Shown here piece after piece: positions 41,434 to 49,536 of a DNA stretch of 64,000 nt. Below the pieces are notes generated by a model. It was not told the origin of the DNA. It made no database searches and saw only the letters and a list, made by a program, of their open reading frames with translations. Positions within the stretch are counted from its first letter, which is position 1; the number at the start of each line of letters is the position of its first letter. This DNA comes from CAINDZ01 sp964399195 (GTDB taxonomy: Bacteria > Krumholzibacteriota > Krumholzibacteriia > LZORAL124-64-63): assembly GCA_964399195.1 (NCBI GenBank), contig CAYNPY010000008.1, positions 4,724-68,723 on the forward strand. Direction: 5' to 3'. Both the position numbers and the translations under genes were made by a program.

Positions 41434-43173
41434 TCAGCGCACGAGCGAGACGCGAACCGTCGAGGCGCCCTGCGGCAGCGAGAGGCGGCACAGGTAGGCG
41501 CCGCTGGGCGCGGCGCGCCCGGCTTCATCCAGCCCGTCCCAGACGAACGCCTGCCGGCCCGCCGCCAGCGCGCCCGCGTGCAGCACGCGCACGCGCCGGC
41601 CCGCCAGATCGTGGACGGCCAGCTCGCCGGCGGCCGCGGCCGCCAGCGTGAAGCTCACCGTCACCCGCGGATTGAACGGGTTCGGCGCCGCCGCCAGCGC
41701 CGGCAGCGAAGCGGGAGCGACGTCGCCGGCCCCGGCGACGTAGGCCGGCTGCAGGCCGGCCACGTCCGCCAGCAGTCCGGCGCCGGCGCGCGCGACCTGC
41801 ACCGACATCGCCGCCGTCGCGGCGATGGCCGCCCAGGTGTCCGCCGTGCTGTGGTAGGGCGTGTAGTCGTCCCAGTCGTAGTCGATGGCCAGGAACGCCG
41901 GGTAGCCCGCCTGCTGGAACGGCACGTGGTCGCTGCCGAAGCTGTAGTAGTCCTTCTGCCAGCCCAGGTCGGTCAGCGCGTCGACGTTGGCGGCCATCGC
42001 CGACATCAGGGTTTCCCACGCGGGCTGGCCCTCGATGCGGATCGCGTAGTTGGCGGCGTAGAAGGCCACCATGTCGTGGATGAGCGCGCCGACGATCACC
42101 CGCCCGCCGGCCACCGCGTCGTCCACGAAGTACTCGCTGCCGATCAGCCCGCGCTCCTCGGCGTCGAAGAGCACGAACTGGAGCGAGCGGTCGAAGGTGC
42201 GCCCGGCGGCCAGGCGCGCCAGCTCCATCACCAGGGCCGTGCCGGAGGCGTTGTCGTCGGCGCCCGGCGCCAGCGAGGTCGGCGTCTGCGACGTGGAATC
42301 GTAGTGCCCGCCGACGACGAAGTATTCGCCGGGCGTCACGGCGCCCGGCAGCGTCGCGACGACGTTCCGGCAGGCGACGCGGTTGTAGGTGAACGACTGG
42401 AACGCCACGTCGTAGCCCCACGCGGCCAGCTGCGCCGCCAGGGCGTCGGCGACGAACGTCTTGTCGGCCGTGCTGTAGTAGCGCGTGGCGACGGTGCGCG
42501 TCTGGCCGGCGTGCGTCAGCGGCAGCGAGCCGCTCAGCCGGCGGATCGTCGTGAAGATGGAATCCGCGGCGACGCCGGCGGCGAACGCCGTCTTGAGGGC
42601 CAGATCCTTCGCGGCGTGGGGCGCGGGCTTCGTCGCCGCCGCCGCGACGCGCTCGCGCAGACCGTCCCAGCCGGCCGGCGGCGCGTCCAGGCGCAACCGC
42701 TGGCGGCCGGCTCCCAGCGCGGCGAAGGCCTCGGCCTTGGCCGGCGGCACCTCGACGACCCAGGCCCCGTCCAGCGCCAGGTGCACGCGGCCGACCGCGG
42801 CCAGGTCCGCCGTCGCGACCGGGCGGCCGTGCGCGCGGCCCTTCGCGCGCACCAGGAACCACTCCCCGTCCGGCCAGGCCGGCGCCAGCGGCTCGCCGAA
42901 GCGGTGCTGATCGGCGGGCGCGACGCGGTCGGCCACCAGCACGCCGCCGGGCAGCTCCCAGACCAGCGTGCCGAGGTCCCCCGCCGCGGCGCGCGCGGCA
43001 GCGGCCTGCGGTCCGGTGACGAAGGCCAGACCGGACGCGCGGGCGGCCGGCGCCGAGGCCAGCAGAGCCAGGACCGGCAGCGCCAGCACCAGCAGGATCG
43101 GCAGCGGGCGGCTGAGCGGAACGCGGAGAGCGGGCCGGGCGCGGCGGCCGGCGGGCGAAGGCAGGGGCGACAT
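41434..43173 (-). CDS. Secreted M28 family zinc aminopeptidase with FlgD-like tail
   Basis: 579 residues, ATG at 43173 with GGGAG upstream. An Arg-rich start and hydrophobic core (LPILLVLALPVLALLASAPA) form the signal peptide. A ~150-residue N-terminal prodomain-like region follows. M28 ligands are complete: His290 (GGHYDS), Asp306 (GADDNASG, bridging), Glu339/Glu340 (FDAEERG, catalytic base and ligand), Asp368 (IHDM) and His441 (YHSTADT). Residues ~490-579 are the Ig-like tail with NPFNPRVTVSF, HDLAGRRVRVL, FVWDGLDEAG and VSLVR. Likely extracellular or surface, removing N-terminal residues from peptides. Confidence 0.92.
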   Translation of the reverse strand: MSPLPSPAGRRARPALRVPLSRPLPILLVLALPVLALLASAPAARASGLAFVTGPQAAAARAAAGDLGTLVWELPGGVLVADRVAPADQHRFGEPLAPAWPDGEWFLVRAKGRAHGRPVATADLAAVGRVHLALDGAWVVEVPPAKAEAFAALGAGRQRLRLDAPPAGWDGLRERVAAAATKPAPHAAKDLALKTAFAAGVAADSIFTTIRRLSGSLPLTHAGQTRTVATRYYSTADKTFVADALAAQLAAWGYDVAFQSFTYNRVACRNVVATLPGAVTPGEYFVVGGHYDSTSQTPTSLAPGADDNASGTALVMELARLAAGRTFDRSLQFVLFDAEERGLIGSEYFVDDAVAGGRVIVGALIHDMVAFYAANYAIRIEGQPAWETLMSAMAANVDALTDLGWQKDYYSFGSDHVPFQQAGYPAFLAIDYDWDDYTPYHSTADTWAAIAATAAMSVQVARAGAGLLADVAGLQPAYVAGAGDVAPASLPALAAAPNPFNPRVTVSFTLAAAAAGELAVHDLAGRRVRVLHAGALAAGRQAFVWDGLDEAGRAAPSGAYLCRLSLPQGASTVRVSLVR

Positions 43174-43347
43174 GCCGGCACTCCCATGCGGGCCGGCGCC
43201 GGCTGGCGCCATCCCGGGTTGAAGACCATCGTTGCGGGGCATCCGGATGATCATAGCACGCCGCCCGCGGGCGGCGCCAGCGCGCCGGGGATCTCCCCCG
43301 CGCGCCTGCCGCGCCCGGCGGCGGACCACGTGACCTGGGAGCGCCGC

Positions 43348-43911
43348 ATGGGCCTCGCGCAGTACGTCGTCATCGCCTGCGGCCTTGCGATGGACGCCAC
43401 CGCGGTGTGCCTGGGCGCCGGCGCCACCGGCCGCGCGCGGGGCGGCCGCGCCGCCTTCCGCCTGGTGTTCCACTTCGGGCTCTTCCAGATGCTGATGCCG
43501 GTGCTGGGCTGGCTGCTGGGCCGCGGCCTGGTCGGCATCCTCCGCCACGTGGACCACTGGCTGGCGTTCGTCCTGCTGGCGTTCGTCGGCGGGCGCATGG
43601 TCCTGGCCGGCGCGCGGCCCCATGACCAGGAACAGCCGCGCGACGACCCGACGCGCGGGTGGTCGCTGGTGGCCCTCAGCGTGGCCACGAGCATCGACGC
43701 GCTGGCGGTGGGCCTGAGCCTGGCCGTGCTCGACGTCTCGATCTGGCTGCCCTGCCTGCTGATCGGCGTGATCACGGCGGCGATGTCGTGGGGCGGTCTC
43801 GCGCTGGGCGGGGTGCTGCACGCGCGCTGGGGCAGCCGCATGGAAGTGGCCGGCGGCGTGCTGCTGACCCTGATCGGATTGCAGATCCTGGTCACGCACC
43901 TGCGGGCGTGA
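43348..43911 (+). CDS. mntP: Manganese efflux pump MntP
   Basis: 187 residues, the family length, six hydrophobic helices. The duplicated family motif is present twice: CGLAMDATAVCLGAGATG in helix 1 and ATSIDALAVGLSLAVLDV in helix 4, each with the conserved Asp. GGGAG ribosome site 7 nt upstream of the ATG. Exports Mn2+ across the inner membrane. The upstream 170 nt do not contain a recognisable yybP-ykoY manganese riboswitch. Confidence 0.93.
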   Translation: MGLAQYVVIACGLAMDATAVCLGAGATGRARGGRAAFRLVFHFGLFQMLMPVLGWLLGRGLVGILRHVDHWLAFVLLAFVGGRMVLAGARPHDQEQPRDDPTRGWSLVALSVATSIDALAVGLSLAVLDVSIWLPCLLIGVITAAMSWGGLALGGVLHARWGSRMEVAGGVLLTLIGLQILVTHLRA

Positions 43912-43917
43912 GCCCGC
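43902..43917 (+). terminator. Small hairpin over the mntP stop codon
   Basis: GCGGGC/GCCCGC with a GTGA loop; the loop spans the stop codon. No T run. A weak terminator at best between two convergent genes. Confidence 0.3.
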
Positions 43918-43935
43918 GCCGGGGGCGGGCCGGCG

Positions 43936-44400
43936 CTAGCCGCGGCCGCCAGGCGCCTTCTCGCCGGACCCGCGCGCCTCGGTCGCGGCAGGCTCGCCCA
44001 CGGCCGCGCCCGCCAGGCAGGCTCCGAACGCGCGGTCGTCGCGCAGGATGTGGTTCACCAGCCAGTAGCCAAGGAACTCGTGCAGCTCGGCGGTGATGCG
44101 CCGGCCGGCGGCGTTGTACTCGAACTGGAAGCGCTCGACCTTCTGCAGCAGCTGCCGGTGCTGGCTCTGGTGGAGCTTCAGCTGCGGGTAGCCGGCCTCG
44201 GCCATCAGGCGTTCCTCGGTGGCGAAGTGCTCCTGGGTGTAGCCGGTCAGGTCGTTGAGGATCTCGTTCGCGTGGCGGGAACCCTTGCCCTTCCGCAGGG
44301 CCTCGTCGAAGCGGTTGATAATCTCGACCAGGTGCCGGTGCTGTTCGTCCACCTCGGCGACGCCGGTTGCGAATTCGGGCTTCCATTCGATGCGCGCCAT
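43936..44400 (-). CDS. Bacteriohemerythrin
   Basis: 154 residues from the ATG at 44400 (GAAGGGA upstream). Four-helix bundle with all diiron ligands visible: EQHRHLVEIINRF (His), TQEHFATEERLM (His-x3-Glu), LHQSQHRQLLQ (two His) and VNHILRDDRAF (His-x4-Asp). Binds O2 reversibly; single-domain bacterial forms serve in oxygen sensing or delivery. The last ~25 residues are a disordered Gly/Ala/Glu tail. Monocistronic, convergent with mntP. Confidence 0.93.
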   Translation of the reverse strand: MARIEWKPEFATGVAEVDEQHRHLVEIINRFDEALRKGKGSRHANEILNDLTGYTQEHFATEERLMAEAGYPQLKLHQSQHRQLLQKVERFQFEYNAAGRRITAELHEFLGYWLVNHILRDDRAFGACLAGAAVGEPAATEARGSGEKAPGGRG

Positions 44401-44621
44401 CGTTGCCGGTCCCTTCAATCCATTGCGGCGTAGCGGTTTCTGGCGGCCGACGCGACCGGTCCCCCGATGCGCGGCGTCCCCGGAATGATCGGCCCGACCG
44501 GCCGGATCTTGACCACATTCGGCCGCTGGCCGCGCCGGCGCGGGACCGCGCGGGAACATCCGGGCCGCGGCGGCGTTTTCAGGCGTGATCCCCCCTTCAC
44601 CGCATCCGAAAGGACGGCGCC

Positions 44622-45788
44622 ATGTTCGCGTTTCCGGCTGCCAGACGCCCCCTGGGCCTGGCTGCGTCCCTGTCCGCGATCCTCCTGTTGCTGACCGCCG
44701 CCGGCCCCGCCGCCGCCGACGGCTACCTGGGCGTCATGCTCCAGGAGGTCTCCCCCAGCATGGGCAAGGCCCTGCAGCTGGGCGATCGCCCCGGCGTCCT
44801 GGTGAACGATGTCGTGGACGACAGCCCCGCCGCGAAGGCCGGCCTGCAGGACGGCGATGTCATCCTCGAGCTGAACGGCCGCCCGGCCACCGACCAGGCG
44901 GAGCTGACGAAGGCCGTGCGCGAATTGGCGCCCGGCGCCAAGGCCGAGCTGCTGGTGCTGCGCGACGGCCGCCAGGTGAAGCTCCCGGTCGAGATCGGCG
45001 AGCGCGCGGCCGGCGGCGAAGCGCTGGACCTCGCCCGCCTGCGCAGGCTCGAGGGGCTCGAGGCGCTCAAGGAGCTCAAGGATCTCAAGGAACTGAAGGA
45101 ACTGAAGGAACTCGAGCATCTCGACGCTCTGAAGGACTTCGAGTGGCTCGAGGACGGCGACACGAAGGTGATGATCCTGCCCAAGGGCGAGGGTCGCGCG
45201 CCGCGCGCGTTCTTCGAGGGCGAGGACGGCGACGGCCGGGAGCGCCGCTTCGTCATCCGCAGGTTCGACGAGGACCGCGGCTGGCTGGGCGTCCACCTCG
45301 ACGCGCTGAACGGCCAGCTCGGCGAGTACTTCGGCGTCAAGGACGGCGCCGGCGTGCTGGTCACCGAGGTCGTCGACGGCAGCCCCGCCGCGGCGGCGGG
45401 CCTGCGCGCGGGCGACGTGATCGTCAAGGCGGGCGACACGGAGGTCGCCTCGCCCGACGCCCTGCACGAGGCGATGGCGGGCACGAAGCCGGGCGAGAAG
45501 CTCGACCTGCAGCTCCTGCGCAAGGGCAACCGCCAGAAGGTGACCGCCACGCTGGGCGAGATGCCGAAGACCGCGATCGCGCCGCCGGCGCCGCCGGGCG
45601 TCGACGGGGACGTCAAGGTCCTGGCGCCCCGCATGCTGCGCCGGATGGGCCGCGACGGCGGCGACGGCGAGCGCGAGGTCATCATCGAGCGCAAGCGCCT
45701 GACCGACGACGAACTGGACGAGGTGCGCCAGGAGATGAAGGTGCTGCGCGAGGAGCTCCAGCGGCTGCGCGAGGAACTGAAGCGCTGA
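44622..45788 (+). CDS. Exported double-PDZ protein with LKE-repeat linker
   Basis: 388 residues with a signal peptide ending near AAADG. PDZ 1 at ~33-125 (GYLGVMLQ ... GVLVNDVVDDSPAAKAGLQD ... GDVILELNGRPA) and PDZ 2 at ~222-312 (GWLGVHLDALNG ... GVLVTEVVDGSPAAAAGLRA ... GDVIVKAGDTEV). Between them a charged helix of 3-residue repeats (L-E/K-x) rises to LKELKDLKELKELKELEHL. The C-terminal ~50 residues are a charged coiled-coil-like helix (LDEVRQEMKVLREELQRLRE). No protease domain, so it is an adaptor that binds C-termini or unfolded peptides in the periplasm, similar to the PDZ part of HtrA. A terminator follows. Confidence 0.85.
   Translation: MFAFPAARRPLGLAASLSAILLLLTAAGPAAADGYLGVMLQEVSPSMGKALQLGDRPGVLVNDVVDDSPAAKAGLQDGDVILELNGRPATDQAELTKAVRELAPGAKAELLVLRDGRQVKLPVEIGERAAGGEALDLARLRRLEGLEALKELKDLKELKELKELEHLDALKDFEWLEDGDTKVMILPKGEGRAPRAFFEGEDGDGRERRFVIRRFDEDRGWLGVHLDALNGQLGEYFGVKDGAGVLVTEVVDGSPAAAAGLRAGDVIVKAGDTEVASPDALHEAMAGTKPGEKLDLQLLRKGNRQKVTATLGEMPKTAIAPPAPPGVDGDVKVLAPRMLRRMGRDGGDGEREVIIERKRLTDDELDEVRQEMKVLREELQRLREELKR
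45066..45110 (+). repeat. Five 9-bp coding repeats (LKE units)
   Basis: CTCAAGGAG, CTCAAGGAT, CTCAAGGAA, then CTGAAGGAA twice. In-frame tandem repeat inside the double-PDZ gene; it could change length by slippage without breaking the frame. Confidence 0.75.
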
Positions 45789-45836
45789 GCACCAGCGACA
45801 GGCCGGCCCGCGGAGCAGGAGGCGAGGCGGAAAGGC

Positions 45837-45872
45837 AACCGGGGGTCACGCGACGGCGCGGGGCCCCCGGTT
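45837..45872 (+). terminator. Hairpin terminator after the PDZ gene
   Basis: 9-bp stem AACCGGGGG/CCCCCGGTT with an 18-nt loop, followed by CGTTCGTGTCC, 49 nt past the stop and before the convergent addA stop. Confidence 0.55.
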
Positions 45873-45906
45873 CGTTCGTGTCCTTGCCCAGGCCCAACCC
45901 GACGGC

Positions 45907-48900
45907 TCAGTCGACCGCCTGCAGCCGCGCGCCCGCCGGCACCGCCGGGTCCGTGAACAGCAGCCAGGTGCGCACCGGGCGGTCGCGGTACACCTGCGCC
46001 AGCACCTCGCGGTAGGCCTGCAGCTGGGGCCGGTAGTGGTCGACCAGCCAGGCGCGCTGCGCCGGCGCGGCCGCGCCGCGGTTGGTCTTGTAGTCCACGA
46101 TGTCGACGCGATCCGCGTGCACCAACAGCCGGTCGACGACGCCGGTGATGCGCTGCTCGGGCTCCTTGCCGTCGCCCGGCGGCGGCGGCGCGGCGCGCAA
46201 CGCGATCACCGGCACCTCGCTGGCGGCCAGCACGGCGGCCGGCGGCCGGAACACCCAGGCCAGGTCCGGGTCGGCCAGCACGGCGGCCGCCTCCGCGTGC
46301 GCAGGGCCGCGGCCGGCCGGCAGCGCGCCCAGGTTGCAGGCGGCCTGCAGCAGGCGATGGACCTGGTCGCCGTGCGCGGCCGGATCGGTGCCCGGAGGCA
46401 GGTCGGTGGGCACGGCCGCGGGGGCCGCGGTCGCGTGGGTCAGGCCGTCTTCACGCGACGCGCCGTCGGCTCCGTCCTCTTCGCGGTCGGCGCGCGGGTC
46501 GTCGGCCGCCGCGGACGGGCGCACCAGCGTGAACCGCGGCCTTCTGACCGGCGGCTGCCACGGCGCCGGGGCCGGCGGCGGCTCGTGCGGCGCGCGCGGG
46601 GCGGCGCCGGGGGCGGCGGCCTCGAGGGCGTGCAGTTCGTCGTCTTCGGCTTCGGGCGCCGCGACCGGCGCGGCGCGGCCCTCGGCGGCGGCGCGCGCCG
46701 CCACCGCGGCCGCCGCCGCGCGCAGCGCCCGCAACGGGCTGTCGGGCTCGTCGCCGCCGGCGCGCGAACGATCGCCGCCGATGACGTGCAGGCGGTCGCG
46801 GGCCCGCGTCAGCGCGACGTAGAGCAGGTGCGCGCGCTCGGCCGCCGCCTCGGCGCGCCGCGCCGCCACCGCGGCGGCGAGCGGGTCCGGCGGCGGCGGC
46901 ACGCCGTCGGGCAGCTCGAGACCCGCGCGCTGCTGCGCGTCCGTCCGCAGCAGCAGCGGCGGGCGCCGGTCCTCGCGCCCGAGGACGACGCGTGCGCCCT
47001 CGCGCCCGGGGCCGCGGTCGGCGTCCACCAGCAGCACGACCGGCGCCTCCAGGCCCTTGGCGCCGTGGATGGTCAGGAAGCGCACGCGCCCCTCGGCGTC
47101 GCCCGGCAGCGGCGCCTCCTCCTGGTTGCCGCGGGCGGCGGCGCGCGCAATGGCCTCGGCCAGCCGGCGCGCGGTCGGCGTCGCGGGCACGTCGCCGCCC
47201 AGGGCCAGGTCGAACAGCCGTTCCAGGTTGAAGCGGGCCTGCTCGCCGAGCGCGACCTGGAAGCGCGTGGCCAGGTCGCCCTCGCGGACCAGGCGCCGCA
47301 GCAGGTCGTGGCAGGGCTCGAAGTCCAGCTTGCGGCGCCATTGCGCCAGCAGCGCCGCGAGCTCGGCGGCGCGCGGGTCGGCGGATTCGCGCAGCGCCCG
47401 CCACAGCGTCCGCGACGGCCCGCGCCGGCGGCCGTCCTCACCGCGTTCGGCGGGCCCGCGCGCCGCGAGCAGCGCCTGGAACGCCGCCTGGTCCAGGCGC
47501 GCGATCGGCGAGCGCAGCACCGTGGCCAGCGCCTCGTTGTCGTCGGGCCAGGCCAGCCAGCGCAGCAGCGCCAGCAGGTCCTGCACCTCGCGGCTGGCCG
47601 CCAGCATGCCGCGGCCCGGCGGCGTGAACGGGATGCCCGCGTCGCGGAACGCGCGCTCGTAAAGCGCGAACGCGGTCCTGGTCCCGGCCAGCACCAGCAC
47701 GTCGCCCCAGCGCAACGGGCGCTCGCGGTCCAGCGCAGGGTCGAACACGGGCTCGCCCTCGTCGCGCAGGCGCCGCACCAGCGCCGCCGCCGCCCGCGCG
47801 GCGGCCGCCTCGCCGCCGCCGCCCCCACGCTCCGGATCGTCGGGATCGGGGAACGGGGCGTGCACGACGAAGACGCCGGGCGCGTCCGTCCGCGCACAGT
47901 CCTGGCGCGCGCCCTGCTCCTGGCCGGGCTCCAGGCGTCCGGCCAGCGGCGGCGCGTTGAACAGCTCGCCCACGCCCTCGACCACGGCGCGCCGGCTGCG
48001 GAAGTTCGTCGGCAGCTGCAACACCGCGCCGCCGTAGCGCGCCATCTCCAGCGCGCGGTCGGCGAACAGCTGCGGCCAGGCGCCGCGGAACCCGTAGATG
48101 GACTGCTTGACGTCGCCGACCAGGAACACGGTGCGCAGGCGGTCGTCGCCGCCGGCGCGGAACTCCTCGACGAACGGCTGCAGCAGGTCCCACTGGTTGA
48201 GGTTCGTGTCCTGGAACTCGTCGACCAGCAGGTGCTGGATCGCCTCGTCGAGCCGGAACTGCAGCTCGGCCGCGCGCTCGGGATCGGCCAGGAGGCCGCT
48301 GGCCAGCTCTTCGAGGTCCTGGAAGTCGACCACGCGGTCGCGGCGCTTCAGCTCGTCGACGATGTCCAGCAGCCGCAGCCCCAACCGCAGCAGCGCCACG
48401 TTGTCCTCGAGCAGGTCCACGCGCGCAAGGTCGCGGGCCAGCGTCAGGACGGGCAGCGCCTGCGTGGCCACCAGCGCGTTGAACGCGGGCTTGAAGGCGG
48501 GATCGCGGCTCCTCGTGAACGACCGGACCTTGCCCTGCTGCGTCTGCAGCAGCGCGCGCGCGCCGGCGGCCAGTTCCAGCGCGGCGCCGGCGTCGCGGGC
48601 GCCGGCGGCGAACGTCTCCGCCAGGCCGGCCGCGGCGGCCGCCAGCTCACCGAGCGTCTCGCGCGACTTGCCGGGGAAGTCCGCGAACTCCGCGGCGGCC
48701 GCCGGGATCAGGTTACCGGCGAACCTCGCGAGGGCCTCGGCCAGCAGGGCGCCCAGCCGCGCGCGCGCGGCGTCGTAACCGCCGCGGCCGTCGTCGCCGT
48801 TTTCGACCTGATCCAGCCCGGGCAGCAGGGCGCGGCGCAGGTCGGCCGCCAGGCGGTCCAGTTCGCCGGCGCGCGGCCGCGGCCGCCGTCCGTCGGCGGC

Positions 48901-49536
48901 CAGCCAGCGCTCCAGGCGCATCGCGTCGTCCAGGCAGGGCTGCAGGCGACGGCGCAGGGTGTCCGGGTGCGCGCCCAGGCGCCGCGCCGCCTGTGCCAGT
49001 CGATCATCGCGCGCGATCTCGCCGACCAGGCGGTCGAAGGCCTCGTCGTGCAGGTCCTGCGGCTCCTCGAGCACGCCGAAGGTCGGGTCCAGGCCCGCCT
49101 CGCGCGCGAAGCGGCCGAGCACCACCTGGCAGAACGAGTGGATCGTGCCCAGCTGCAGCGCCGCGGTGTCGGCCAGGAGCTGTTCGTAGAGCGCGCCGGC
49201 GGCGGCGATCTCGCGCGCGTCCGGGGCGCGCCCGCCACGCGGCCCGAAGAGGCGCGCCAGGCGATCGGCGCGCGCGGCGGGATCGGCCAGGGCCAGCGCG
49301 CGCGCCTCGCGCAGCAGGCGCTCCTGGATCTCGACGGCGGCCTTGCGCGTGAACGTGACCGCCAGGACGGTGCCGGGGTTGGCGCGCGCGGGCGTGTCCT
49401 CCAGGCACAGGCGCAGGAAGCGGTTGACCAGCGCGGTGGTCTTGCCGGAGCCGGCGGCGGCGCCCAGCACCACCGAGCGCAGCGGCGACGAGGCCTCCAG
49501 CTGCACGGCGCGCGACTGCTCGACCGGGTTCACCAC
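45907..49536 (-). CDS. addA: ATP-dependent helicase/nuclease AddA
   Basis: 1,209 residues. UvrD/RecB-type helicase: Walker A LGAAAGSGKTTALVNRFLRL (from 24), motif Ia VLAVTFTRKAAVEIQERLL, motif II LLVDEFQDTNLNQWDLL, motif III FLVGDVKQSIYGFRGA, motif V VRFLTIHGAKGLEAPVVLLV and motif VI HLLYVALTRARDRLHVI. The C-terminal PD-(D/E)xK nuclease is intact: ITGVVDRLLVHADRVDIVDY, then KTNRG and QLQAYREVL. With AddB it unwinds and resects double-strand breaks to start RecA-dependent recombination. A low-complexity Ala/Pro linker lies at ~950-1060. The ATG overlaps addB by 7 nt. Confidence 0.92.
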   Translation of the reverse strand: MVNPVEQSRAVQLEASSPLRSVVLGAAAGSGKTTALVNRFLRLCLEDTPARANPGTVLAVTFTRKAAVEIQERLLREARALALADPAARADRLARLFGPRGGRAPDAREIAAAGALYEQLLADTAALQLGTIHSFCQVVLGRFAREAGLDPTFGVLEEPQDLHDEAFDRLVGEIARDDRLAQAARRLGAHPDTLRRRLQPCLDDAMRLERWLAADGRRPRPRAGELDRLAADLRRALLPGLDQVENGDDGRGGYDAARARLGALLAEALARFAGNLIPAAAAEFADFPGKSRETLGELAAAAAGLAETFAAGARDAGAALELAAGARALLQTQQGKVRSFTRSRDPAFKPAFNALVATQALPVLTLARDLARVDLLEDNVALLRLGLRLLDIVDELKRRDRVVDFQDLEELASGLLADPERAAELQFRLDEAIQHLLVDEFQDTNLNQWDLLQPFVEEFRAGGDDRLRTVFLVGDVKQSIYGFRGAWPQLFADRALEMARYGGAVLQLPTNFRSRRAVVEGVGELFNAPPLAGRLEPGQEQGARQDCARTDAPGVFVVHAPFPDPDDPERGGGGGEAAAARAAAALVRRLRDEGEPVFDPALDRERPLRWGDVLVLAGTRTAFALYERAFRDAGIPFTPPGRGMLAASREVQDLLALLRWLAWPDDNEALATVLRSPIARLDQAAFQALLAARGPAERGEDGRRRGPSRTLWRALRESADPRAAELAALLAQWRRKLDFEPCHDLLRRLVREGDLATRFQVALGEQARFNLERLFDLALGGDVPATPTARRLAEAIARAAARGNQEEAPLPGDAEGRVRFLTIHGAKGLEAPVVLLVDADRGPGREGARVVLGREDRRPPLLLRTDAQQRAGLELPDGVPPPPDPLAAAVAARRAEAAAERAHLLYVALTRARDRLHVIGGDRSRAGGDEPDSPLRALRAAAAAVAARAAAEGRAAPVAAPEAEDDELHALEAAAPGAAPRAPHEPPPAPAPWQPPVRRPRFTLVRPSAAADDPRADREEDGADGASREDGLTHATAAPAAVPTDLPPGTDPAAHGDQVHRLLQAACNLGALPAGRGPAHAEAAAVLADPDLAWVFRPPAAVLAASEVPVIALRAAPPPPGDGKEPEQRITGVVDRLLVHADRVDIVDYKTNRGAAAPAQRAWLVDHYRPQLQAYREVLAQVYRDRPVRTWLLFTDPAVPAGARLQAVD

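Noticed and set aside
43174..43347. yybP-ykoY manganese riboswitch upstream of mntP
   Set aside because: I looked for the conserved loop sequences and found only generic G+C-rich hairpins.
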